NCBI GenBank assembly: GCA_902783355.1
Contig: CACZQQ010000349.1
Location: forward strand, 1 to 11,158
Origin: an uncultured bacterium
GTDB lineage: Bacteria > Verrucomicrobiota > Lentisphaeria > Oligosphaerales > Oligosphaeraceae
DNA length: 11,158 nt
Direction: 5' to 3'
Below, in pieces: positions 1 through 6,061 of the stretch. The position numbers and the translations under genes were made by a program. The notes under the pieces were generated by a model, which worked only from the letters and a program-made list of their open reading frames with translations, made no database searches and was not told the DNA's origin. Numbering within the stretch: the stretch's first letter is position 1; every line of letters starts with the position of its first letter.

Positions 1-1765
1 AGAGCATCCCCAGGAACTTGCCCTTGCGGGTCACCGGCAGGAAGGGCTCGTGGCTGTGGTCGAAGAGCGCGTTCGCCTCGCGGACGGGGGCCTCCTCCGG
101 CAGGGAGGGCGGCGGCGGCCCCATCAGGTCGTCCACGATCAGCGTGTCGTAGAGGCGCGTGTCCAGCACGTGCGGCCGGATGTGCTGTTCGCGCACGAGG
201 CCGACGAGGGCGCCGGAGGCGTCCACCACGGGGAAGACGGCCTGGCGGCTGTGGAGGAGGACCTTGAGGAGCTTGCGGAAGCTGTCGGCGGCCTCCAGCG
301 TCAGGTACCTGCGGTCGGCCAGCTCGCCCACGTGGGTCTCCTCCAGCTCGGCGACGGAGGCGCTCGTGCCCTCGTCGTCGGGACTGGCCCCCTGGCGGAC
401 GGCCGCGTCGATGACGGCGGAGGCGTAGAGGTTGCCGCGCGTCAGGAGGCGGCTGACGAAGGTCGCCATGGAGACCACCAGCATCAGCGGCACGAAGAGG
501 CGGTAGCCGCCCACCATCTCCGCGATGAGGAAGAGCCCCGTCAGCGGCGCGTGCATGACGCCCGCCAGGACGCCCGCCATGCCCGCCACCACGCAGTTGA
601 TCATCGGGAAGCCCGTCAGGTTGAGCAGGTTCAGCAGGATGTTGAAGAAGTAGCCGAGGAAGGCGCCCGTGACAAGGGAGGGGCCGAACATGCCGCCGTC
701 GCCGCCGGCGTGCAGCGAAAGCATGGAGGCGGCCGGCTTGAGCAGGACGACGGCGGCCGCCAGCAGGAGGGCGGTCCCCGGCCGCATGGCGGCGTCCGTC
801 GGCAGGAGGCCTGTCGGCAGCGCGCCCGTGTCGTGCTGGAGGATCATGGAGACGAAGCCGTAGCCCTGGCCGCGTAGCAGGGGGAAGGCGAGGAAGGCGG
901 CGAAGAGGAGGGCGCAGAAGGCGAGGCCGCGCGTCCAGGGGGCGCGCAGGGGGCCGCCTGAGAGGCGCGCGAAGAGGCAGTTGAGGTGGATGACGCCTGC
1001 GGCGGTCAGGCCGCAGACCGCGCCGATGAGCAGGTAGAAGCCCAGGTTCTCCATCCGCCACGCGTAGGTGATGCTTGGGAAGGAGAGGGTCAGCCCGAAG
1101 GCGCCGGCCACCACGCTGCCGGCCGCGGCCGCCGCCAGGAGCGGGATGAGCAGGACCGCGTTGACGTTGGGCAGGAGCACCTCGCAGACGAAGAGGGTGC
1201 CCGCCAGCGGCGCGTTGAAGATGGCGGCGATGCCGCCGGCCGCCCCCGCGCACAGGAGCAGACGGTTTGTGTCCCGCGAGAGGCCCATGGCGCGCCCCGC
1301 GTTGACGCCGAGGGCGGCGCCTGTCAGCGCGCTGGGCGCCTCCATGCCGGCGGAGATGCCCATGCCGACGCAGAGGCCGCTCGTCAGGATGTGGGTGAAG
1401 GCGTTGTAGGGCCTGAGGCCGCCGTGGGCGCTGCGCGCCTCGCGGATGGCCGGCCACAGGCTCTTCTCGTAGCCGCGCTTCCGGAAGAAGAGCTGGGCGA
1501 AGGCGATGCACAGGAGGATGGCCGCCACCGCCGGCAGCGGCGCCAGCCAGCGCGCCCCGTCCGCCCCCAGCCACGCCGTCCAGCGCGCCTGGAGGCCGCC
1601 GCACCACACCGCGATGCCGTGCATCGCCACCGAGGCCAGCCCCGCCGCGGCGCCGATCAGCAGGCAAAGGGCCAGCACGAGCGCGCGGCGGCTGTTGCCG
1701 TGGAAGGCGCCCGGATGCCGTCCGGGGCCGAAGAAGGAGAAGATGGACCAGCGTCGTGTGCGCAT
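1..1765 (-). CDS. ClC-family chloride channel/transporter with C-terminal CBS domains (3' end cut by window)
   Basis: 588 codons read from ATG 1765 to the window edge; the C-terminus is missing. Seen: a run of hydrophobic helices (about residues 28-440). A selectivity segment GMEAPS (140-145) stands where GREGP is usual and keeps the gating glutamate, E142. It is followed by FNAPLAG (183-189), GMFGPS (358-363, the GxFxP motif), HAPLTG (405-410) and NLY (445-447, the pore tyrosine). Two CBS-like units follow, at about 478-535 and from about 540. Known: ClC proteins are dimeric inner-membrane chloride channels or H+/Cl- antiporters, and CBS pairs often bind nucleotides. Odd: V196 occupies the place of the internal proton glutamate (E203 of E. 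coli ClC-ec1), and the first motif GSGIP is unrecognisable near 98-103. Anion channel-like transport is therefore inferred. The start is the first ATG after the in-frame stop at 1793-1795; no good Shine-Dalgarno precedes it. Transcribed divergently from ddl. Confidence 0.93.
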   Translation of the reverse strand, partial: MRTRRWSIFSFFGPGRHPGAFHGNSRRALVLALCLLIGAAAGLASVAMHGIAVWCGGLQARWTAWLGADGARWLAPLPAVAAILLCIAFAQLFFRKRGYEKSLWPAIREARSAHGGLRPYNAFTHILTSGLCVGMGISAGMEAPSALTGAALGVNAGRAMGLSRDTNRLLLCAGAAGGIAAIFNAPLAGTLFVCEVLLPNVNAVLLIPLLAAAAAGSVVAGAFGLTLSFPSITYAWRMENLGFYLLIGAVCGLTAAGVIHLNCLFARLSGGPLRAPWTRGLAFCALLFAAFLAFPLLRGQGYGFVSMILQHDTGALPTGLLPTDAAMRPGTALLLAAAVVLLKPAASMLSLHAGGDGGMFGPSLVTGAFLGYFFNILLNLLNLTGFPMINCVVAGMAGVLAGVMHAPLTGLFLIAEMVGGYRLFVPLMLVVSMATFVSRLLTRGNLYASAVIDAAVRQGASPDDEGTSASVAELEETHVGELADRRYLTLEAADSFRKLLKVLLHSRQAVFPVVDASGALVGLVREQHIRPHVLDTRLYDTLIVDDLMGPPPPSLPEEAPVREANALFDHSHEPFLPVTRKGKFLGML

Positions 1766-1790
1766 TGCATGAGGAAGCAAAGTGAAACTG

Positions 1791-1799
1791 TGCTATATT
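1791..1799 (+). promoter_or_regulatory. Extended -10 promoter element, probably for ddl
   Basis: The sequence TGCTATATT matches the extended -10 form TGnTATAAT with one mismatch. It lies in an AT-rich island between the divergent ClC and ddl starts. No convincing -35 box is present at 17 bp, which extended -10 promoters can tolerate. It would put the transcript start near 1806 and give ddl a leader of about 75 nt. This is inferred from sequence only. Confidence 0.35.
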
Positions 1800-1834
1800 T
1801 AGTCCGAAACGGGCGTTTGGCAGAATTTAGCCCG
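1797..1834. repeat. Pair of direct repeats ATTTAGYCCG in the divergent promoter region
   Basis: ATTTAGTCCG (1797-1806) and ATTTAGCCCG (1825-1834) agree at 9 of 10 bases and start 28 bp apart, just downstream of the putative ddl -10 box. The second copy also forms the right arm of a 6-bp inverted repeat, ACGGGC (1809-1814) with GCCCGT (1830-1835). The arrangement could be an operator shared by the divergent genes, but chance is not excluded. Confidence 0.3.
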
Positions 1835-1879
1835 TCTATTCTTCTCTGTCATGCCATTCACGGCCAATTCTTGAAAGCC

Positions 1880-2974
1880 ATGTCCAAGTCCACCCCGAAA
1901 ATCGTCCTTCTGCTTTGCGGCGGCCGCTCCTCCGAGCACGAGGTCTCCATCCGCTCCTGCCTCTCCGTCTACCGCGCCATCGACCGCGACCTCTACCAGC
2001 CCATTGTCGTCGGCATCGGCCGCGACGGCGTGTGGCGCTCCTACGGCGACACGGAGGCCTTCGCCCTCGACGGCGACGATCCCGCCAAGGTGCGCCTCGC
2101 CCCCGGCGGCCATGTCTGCATGCCCGGCCGCAGCGCGAAGGGGGCCGTCCTCATCGACGAGGCCGGCAAGCAGGAGCCCTTCGACCTCGCCTTCCCCGTC
2201 CTCCATGGCGCCTTCGGCGAAGACGGCAGCATCCAGGGCCTCTTCGCCATGCTCTCGGTCCCCTACGTCGGCTGCGACTTCACCTCGTCGGCCAACTGCA
2301 TGGACAAGGCGCTGACCAAGCTCATCGCCAACGCCAACGGCCTGCCCACGGCCCGCGACGTCGTCCTCCGGCGCGGCGAGCATTTCAGGAGCGGCGCCAT
2401 CGTGGAGAAGCTTGGGCTTCCGCTCTTCGTCAAGCCGGCGCGCACGGGTTCCTCCGTGGGCATTTCGAAGGTGAAGAGCCTCGGCGAGCTCCATGCGGCG
2501 GTCAAGGCCGCCTTCGCCTGCGACGACAAGGTGCTCATCGAGGAGTGCGTCGTCGGCCGCGAGATCGAATGCGCGGTCCTGGAGGACGCGGGCGGCGCCC
2601 TCTTTGCCGCCCATCCGGGGGAAATCGTCCCCCACGAGGAGTTCTACAGCTACAGCGCCAAGTACTTGAATGCGGACGGCGCGACGCTGCATGTGCGGGC
2701 CCAGTTGACGGACGAGGAGGTCGCGCAGGTGCAGTCGATGGCGCTCAAGGTCTTCCAGTGCCTTGGCTGCTCCGGTTTCAGCCGGGTCGATTTCTTCTTG
2801 ACACCCAATGGATTTGTCCTCAATGAGATAAATACGATTCCAGGTTTCACGAACATTTCGCTCTATCCGCAGATGATGGCCAGTTCGGGCATTCCCTACG
2901 ACGAGCTTGTCACGCGTCTGCTCAAGAACGCCGAATGGAACTACCGCCGCCGCGAATCCCTCGCCCAGGCGTAA
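1880..2974 (+). CDS. ddl: D-alanine--D-alanine ligase
   Basis: Cytoplasmic ATP-grasp enzyme that joins two D-alanines for the peptidoglycan stem peptide. Seen in the 364-residue product: HEVS (20-23) in the N-terminal substrate fold, HGAFGEDGSIQG (109-120), the ATP-grasp lysine in VKP (184-186), SSVGI (191-195), E221-E222, the omega-loop EFYSYSAKY (254-262), RVDFF (302-306) and NEINTIPG (315-322) for Mg-ATP. The final omega-loop tyrosine (Y262, equivalent to Y216 of E. coli DdlB) is the residue of true D-Ala-D-Ala ligases, not VanA-type D-lactate ligases. Length fits the longer DdlA-like class. ATG 1880 is chosen because homology begins at once (KIVLLLCGGRSSEHEVS). An in-frame ATG at 1769 would add 37 unrelated residues and lie upstream of the putative promoter. 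No clear Shine-Dalgarno precedes 1880. It stands apart from any visible mur/fts cluster and leads a likely two-gene unit with the lipoprotein gene after it. Confidence 0.96.
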   Translation: MSKSTPKIVLLLCGGRSSEHEVSIRSCLSVYRAIDRDLYQPIVVGIGRDGVWRSYGDTEAFALDGDDPAKVRLAPGGHVCMPGRSAKGAVLIDEAGKQEPFDLAFPVLHGAFGEDGSIQGLFAMLSVPYVGCDFTSSANCMDKALTKLIANANGLPTARDVVLRRGEHFRSGAIVEKLGLPLFVKPARTGSSVGISKVKSLGELHAAVKAAFACDDKVLIEECVVGREIECAVLEDAGGALFAAHPGEIVPHEEFYSYSAKYLNADGATLHVRAQLTDEEVAQVQSMALKVFQCLGCSGFSRVDFFLTPNGFVLNEINTIPGFTNISLYPQMMASSGIPYDELVTRLLKNAEWNYRRRESLAQA

Positions 2975-2990
2975 GAAGAAACACAACGAA

Positions 2991-2995
2991 AGGAG
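2991..2995 (+). promoter_or_regulatory. Shine-Dalgarno for the TRL-like lipoprotein
   Basis: AGGAG within AAAGGAGA, 8 nt before ATG 3004. It fixes the start of the small lipoprotein and shows that this genome uses canonical ribosome-binding sites, which makes their absence before ddl and the MFS gene notable. Confidence 0.8.
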
Positions 2996-3003
2996 AACAC
3001 ACG

Positions 3004-3315
3004 ATGAAGAAGACACTTCTGGCCCTCGCGGCGTGCCTCGGCCTGCTTTGCGCCTCCTGCGCCACCACCTATCCCGTCGGCATCGCCTACACCAACCTGC
3101 ACCTGCCCGTCGCGGTCGGCCCCGAGACAGGCGACACCATGAAGATGGGGGTCGCGCAGTCCCGCTCCATCTTCGGCCTGATCGCCACCGGCGACTCCAG
3201 CGTCGAGGCCGCCTGCCATGTCGGCAAGATCACCCGCATCCACCATGTGGACTGGGAGGTCGAGAGCTTCTTCGGCATCTATTCCGTCTACAAGACGCGC
3301 GTGTACGGGAACTGA
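3004..3315 (+). CDS. TRL-like family small exported lipoprotein, function unknown
   Basis: 103-residue product. Seen: a positively charged start (MKK), a hydrophobic stretch (5-16) and a Cys at 19 after CAS. The -3 residue is Cys where lipoboxes usually have Leu, so lipidation is likely but not certain. The mature part carries the features I associate with the TRL-like family (Pfam TRL): a GDSSVEAA segment (about 64-71), then a VGKITRIHHVDWE stretch, and a GIYSVYKTRVYG ending. Known: members are short envelope lipoproteins without an assigned function, sometimes encoded in tandem. The gene starts 29 bp after ddl on the same strand with a strong ribosome site, so co-transcription with ddl is likely. 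That does not prove a cell-wall role. Family assignment rests on recalled patterns. Confidence 0.8.
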   Translation: MKKTLLALAACLGLLCASCATTYPVGIAYTNLHLPVAVGPETGDTMKMGVAQSRSIFGLIATGDSSVEAACHVGKITRIHHVDWEVESFFGIYSVYKTRVYGN

Positions 3316-3322
3316 GGCGTTC

Positions 3323-3337
3323 GCCGTCGCTGACGGC
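3323..3337 (+). terminator. Weak terminator-like hairpin after the lipoprotein gene
   Basis: GCCGTC-GCT-GACGGC gives a 6-bp GC-rich stem with a 3-nt loop, 7 nt after the stop of the lipoprotein gene. No uridine run follows, only TTGGAACTTT a few bases on. It may end the ddl transcript or act as an mRNA 3' stabiliser. A competing GGCG-TT-CGCC fold overlaps its left arm. Confidence 0.3.
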
Positions 3338-3388
3338 ACGTTGGAACTTTGAGGCGCGGGCGGTGTCTACACATTGACGCCGCGCCAT

Positions 3389-3414
3389 GGCGGGACGGCT
3401 TCGGCCGTCCTGCC
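3389..3414. other. Strong hairpin with cUUCGg tetraloop upstream of the efflux operon
   Basis: The left arm 3389-3399 pairs with the right arm 3404-3414 over 11 bp with a single G-U, closed by C-G around TTCG (3400-3403). This is the exceptionally stable cUUCGg tetraloop class. It sits 52 nt before the outer-membrane factor start and lacks a following T tract. It could be a factor-dependent terminator of the ddl unit, a 5' leader structure of the efflux mRNA, or a processing barrier. Confidence 0.5.
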
Positions 3415-3451
3415 GGACCGCGTGTGCCCTTGAAACGGCCATGTCGGCCGG

Positions 3452-3457
3452 AAGGGG
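3452..3457 (+). promoter_or_regulatory. Shine-Dalgarno-like AAGGGG deciding the outer-membrane factor start
   Basis: A purine run, AAGGGG, ends 8 nt before ATG 3466. It supports that start over the other in-frame candidate (ATG 3514), which would leave too few residues before the lipobox cysteine for a signal peptide. Confidence 0.6.
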
Positions 3458-3465
3458 GATCCCTC

Positions 3466-4944
3466 ATGTCCTTTCGTACATATTCCTATATATATATAGG
3501 GGCGTGCGCCGCCATGCTGCTGTTGGCGGGCTGCGCAAGTCCCGGCTACAAGGAGCGGCGGGACGCCTCGCGCGAGCTGCAGGAGCGTCTTCTGGAGGAG
3601 AGCGCGCAGATCGTCGAGGCGCACGGCGGCCGCCTTGGCTTTGAGGATGTCCTTGAACTGACGCGCAGCCGCGGCCTGAAGCTGACGCAGCAGAATCTGG
3701 AGGCGACGCTGGCGCGCATCACGCGCGACACCGCCTTCTCCGCCTTCCTGCCGCAGATCGAGGCGACTTACGCACGGACCGACCTCCATACGAAACACGG
3801 CCCCCTCGGCGTGCCGCCCTACATGGTGGAGCTGGACGGCCTGAAGGCCGACGCCTTCGGCGTCACGCTTGTGCAGCCGGTCTTCACGCCGGCGGCGTGG
3901 CTGATGTTCGTGGAGGCGCAGTATGCGCGCCGCCTCAAGGAGATTGCCGCCGAGCGGGCCGCCGAACTGCTGGACATGCAGGTGGCGCTCCTCTACGACC
4001 AGGCCGTCGTCGCGGAGCGCGTCGCGTCGATTACGCAGGCGCGCGTCGGCGCGGACGAAGAACTCGTTGCGCGCGTGGAACGGCTTCGGCGCGAGGGATT
4101 CGCCCTTCCGGCGGATGTCGCGCGCGCGCACGCCAAGCTGGCGGCGGACAAGCTGCAGTTGCAGGAGGCACGGGATGCCGTCACGCTCTCCAAGGCGCGC
4201 CTCTGCGAGGTGATGCGTCTTTGGCCGCAGAGCGACTTCCAGGTGGACGGCGCCTCGTTGGCCGAGGCGGCGGAATGGCCGTGGCGTCTGCTGGACGACG
4301 AGGGGCAGCCTGTGGAACACTCCGCCGCCGAAGTGGAGGCGCTGTCTCTGCAAGTACTTGTGTGGCAAGGACTTATAAACAGAAAGGAGCTCTACGCGGG
4401 CGACCAGGCCGTCGTCCTGCGCCGCACGCAGGTGCTGGAGGCGTTGGCCGCCTTTCTGCCCAATCTGTTTGTCGGCGGCGGCGTGCGGCGGCTCTCCGTC
4501 GACGATTTGGCGCTGCGCTACTGGAACACGTCTCTGGCGGCGACATGGGCCGCCTTCGAGGGCTTCCGCAGTGTCAACGCCTACCGCGCCGCCACGGCGC
4601 AGCGCGAGGCGGAGGCGCAGTTGCAGGAGGACCGCATGCTGGCCGTCGTGACCGCCGTCATCGAGGCGTGGCAGGGCGCCCGCGTGGCCGGAGAGCGCTT
4701 CGAGGCGGCGCAGCTGGCGGCGCAGGCGGCCGAGATGGACTACGCGGACGCCGAAAGGCGCCGTGCCGAAGGGCAGGAGACCATGGCGGTCGTCCTTGAC
4801 AAGCTCGCCGTCAGGGACGCCGCGCAGGTCGCGCTGGAGCGCGCGCGCTACGCTTCCGCGCTGGCCACGCTGGCGCTGCGTCAGGCCGTCGGCGTCGGCT
4901 TCGCCCACGGCGAGGCGGCCGCCGAAGATGTGGATAGGCAATAA
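3466..4944 (+). CDS. TolC-like outer-membrane factor lipoprotein of an RND efflux system
   Basis: 492-residue product that should form the trimeric outer-membrane/periplasmic exit duct of the pump encoded downstream. Seen: an N-terminal hydrophobic segment ending in lipobox LAGC with Cys 23; two internally repeated OEP-type halves (about 55-260 and 290-480), each rich in Ala/Glu/Arg heptad-like helices; and a FLP + beta-strand signature in each half (FLPQIEATYART at 94, FLPNLFVGGG at 330) of the kind found at beta-barrel entries. Known: many NodT-type members are lipidated in this way. First gene of an OMF-MFP-RND operon, 21 nt before the fusion protein. Odd: codons 8-11 are TAT ATA TAT ATA in a GC-rich gene and form a perfect palindrome. 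A second AT-rich patch with rare ATA/AGA codons occurs around 4370-4385. Substrate is unknown. Confidence 0.93.
   Translation: MSFRTYSYIYIGACAAMLLLAGCASPGYKERRDASRELQERLLEESAQIVEAHGGRLGFEDVLELTRSRGLKLTQQNLEATLARITRDTAFSAFLPQIEATYARTDLHTKHGPLGVPPYMVELDGLKADAFGVTLVQPVFTPAAWLMFVEAQYARRLKEIAAERAAELLDMQVALLYDQAVVAERVASITQARVGADEELVARVERLRREGFALPADVARAHAKLAADKLQLQEARDAVTLSKARLCEVMRLWPQSDFQVDGASLAEAAEWPWRLLDDEGQPVEHSAAEVEALSLQVLVWQGLINRKELYAGDQAVVLRRTQVLEALAAFLPNLFVGGGVRRLSVDDLALRYWNTSLAATWAAFEGFRSVNAYRAATAQREAEAQLQEDRMLAVVTAVIEAWQGARVAGERFEAAQLAAQAAEMDYADAERRRAEGQETMAVVLDKLAVRDAAQVALERARYASALATLALRQAVGVGFAHGEAAAEDVDRQ
3485..3500. repeat. Perfect 16-bp AT-rich palindrome containing (TA)6 inside the signal-peptide codons
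   Basis: CCTATATATATATAGG equals its own reverse complement. The core 3487-3498 is six TA units and encodes part of the YSYIYIG stretch at residues 6-12. It lies 19 nt after the start codon, in otherwise GC-rich DNA. It could be a protein-binding site, an mRNA hairpin near the ribosome site, or a slippage-prone dinucleotide tract. Confidence 0.85.
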
Positions 4945-4967
4945 CTTCTTGGAATGGAATAAGTTAT
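4941..4967. promoter_or_regulatory. Inverted repeat joining the stop of the outer-membrane factor to the start of the fusion protein
   Basis: ATAACTT (4941-4947) pairs perfectly with AAGTTAT (4961-4967) around a 13-nt loop, CTTGGAATGGAAT. The left arm contains the TAA stop of the outer-membrane factor. The right arm contains the A and T of the fusion protein's ATG. The only Shine-Dalgarno-like GGA bases are in the loop. This suggests that initiation is exposed by ribosomes reaching the upstream stop (translational coupling); that role is inferred. Confidence 0.55.
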
Positions 4968-6057
4968 GAATAAGATGCTGTCTGTGTGGCTTTGCGCTCT
5001 TCTTTTGGCGGGGTGTTCGCGCGACGGCGGCGGAAGGGCGCATCCCGCCGTGCAGGCGGAAGTGCCGCTGGTGCGCGTGTGCGCCGTCTCGCCGGATGTC
5101 TCCTTCACGGAGGAGGTCCGCGTGCAGGGGACGGTGCGCCCCCACGAGAACGCCGCCATCTCCGCGCGGCTTCCAGGCACCATCGACGAGATTCTGGCGG
5201 AGGAGGGCGCCGCCGTCGCGGCGGGCACGCCCCTCTTCCAGACCGACCGCGTGAACTTGGGCAACGCCGTCCGCGCGGCGGAGGACGACCTGCGGCTCGC
5301 GCAGGCCAAATTCGGGCAGGCGCATGCCGTGGCGGACAAGGCGCGGGTGGACAGCGACCGCATGGCGCGTCTGGCGAAGGAGGGTGCCGTGACCGCCGAC
5401 GCGGCGGAGCGCGCGCAGGTCAACTCCAAGAGCGCCGAAGCCGCCCTCCACGCCGCGCAGGCGCAGGTCACCAAGGCACAGACCGGCCTTGAAATCGCGC
5501 AGAAGAACCTCGCCGATTCCACCGTCAAGGCTCCCTTCGCAGGCGTCCTGACGCGTCAGCTCAAGCATCAGGGCGACTATGTCGGCCCCGGAACCCCTGT
5601 CTTCCTCATGGACGAGAACACCAACTACGAAGTCTGCTTCTCGTTGGACGCCAGCTACTACGGTCGCGTGACGGTGGGCGAGACATGCGTGGACGGGACG
5701 CCCGTCTCCTACAAGTCCCCCAGCGTGAATCCCGCCACGCGCACCTTCGAAATCCGCATTCCGGCCGCGCCGTCGGCGAAGCTGGCCCCGGGCATGCTCG
5801 TGGACGGACGCCTCCGCCTGCGGCACTTCAACGCGCCCGCCGTGCCGTCCATGGCCGTCAATCTGCGCGACGGGCAGGAGACCCTCTTCGTAGTCGTGGA
5901 CGGCACCGTCCATGCCGTCCGCCTCGCGTCCGGCTTCTCCTCGGGCGGCTATCGCTCGCTGCAGCCCGGCGAGGTGCCTGAAGGGGCGCAGGTGGTCGCC
6001 GAGGGGATGCTGCTGCTCAACGACGGCGACCGGGTGCGCACGACGACGGAGGAGTAG
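4966..6057 (+). CDS. RND-type periplasmic membrane-fusion (adaptor) lipoprotein, HlyD/AcrA family
   Basis: 363-residue adaptor expected to bridge the inner-membrane pump and the outer-membrane duct. Seen in order: signal with lipobox LAGC (Cys 17); barrel strands; first lipoyl half ARLPGTIDEILAEEGAAV (67-84); a coiled-coil hairpin rich in Ala, Lys and Glu (about 96-186) with the turn near 137-145; second lipoyl half STVKAPFAGVLTRQL (185-199) with HQGDYVGPGTPV; then a beta-barrel with NPATRTFEIRIPA (255-267) and KLAPGMLVDGRL (272-283), the usual adaptor signature. Length is typical. The start is ATG 4966, inside the right arm of an inverted repeat that also contains the upstream stop. The ribosome site is weak (GGAATGG). 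The 3' end carries the Shine-Dalgarno of the pump gene. Substrate cannot be told from the sequence. Confidence 0.95.
   Translation: MNKMLSVWLCALLLAGCSRDGGGRAHPAVQAEVPLVRVCAVSPDVSFTEEVRVQGTVRPHENAAISARLPGTIDEILAEEGAAVAAGTPLFQTDRVNLGNAVRAAEDDLRLAQAKFGQAHAVADKARVDSDRMARLAKEGAVTADAAERAQVNSKSAEAALHAAQAQVTKAQTGLEIAQKNLADSTVKAPFAGVLTRQLKHQGDYVGPGTPVFLMDENTNYEVCFSLDASYYGRVTVGETCVDGTPVSYKSPSVNPATRTFEIRIPAAPSAKLAPGMLVDGRLRLRHFNAPAVPSMAVNLRDGQETLFVVVDGTVHAVRLASGFSSGGYRSLQPGEVPEGAQVVAEGMLLLNDGDRVRTTTEE
6048..6054 (+). promoter_or_regulatory. Shine-Dalgarno GGAGGAG for the RND pump, embedded in the fusion-protein gene
   Basis: GGAGGAG ends 7 nt before ATG 6062 and immediately precedes the TAG stop at 6055-6057. 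It selects 6062 as the pump start and implies coupled translation of adaptor and pump. Confidence 0.85.
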
Positions 6058-6061
6058 CGCC

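Noticed and set aside
50..877. Plus-strand open frame of 275 codons opposite the ClC gene
   Set aside because: Low-complexity Ala/Arg/Glu/His composition. The minus strand here encodes conserved ClC and CBS sequence without interruption.
1769..1879. 37-residue N-terminal extension of Ddl from an upstream in-frame ATG
   Set aside because: The added residues match nothing in Ddl, cross the putative promoter and overlap the ClC start region.
2798..2834. Perfect TTGACA inside ddl that could drive the lipoprotein gene
   Set aside because: The hexamer at 17 bp (CAATGA) is a poor -10, and the better GATAAA is 23 bp away. The bases encode the conserved Ddl core.
4359..4389. TATAAA followed by AGAAAGGAG inside the outer-membrane factor gene, resembling an internal promoter and ribosome site
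   Set aside because: No start codon follows at a usable distance and no -35 box fits. The frame continues normally through it.
5912..6061. 50-residue N-terminal extension of the RND pump
   Set aside because: It lies within the adaptor gene and reads as an out-of-frame shadow. The GGAGGAG site and homology both point to 6062.
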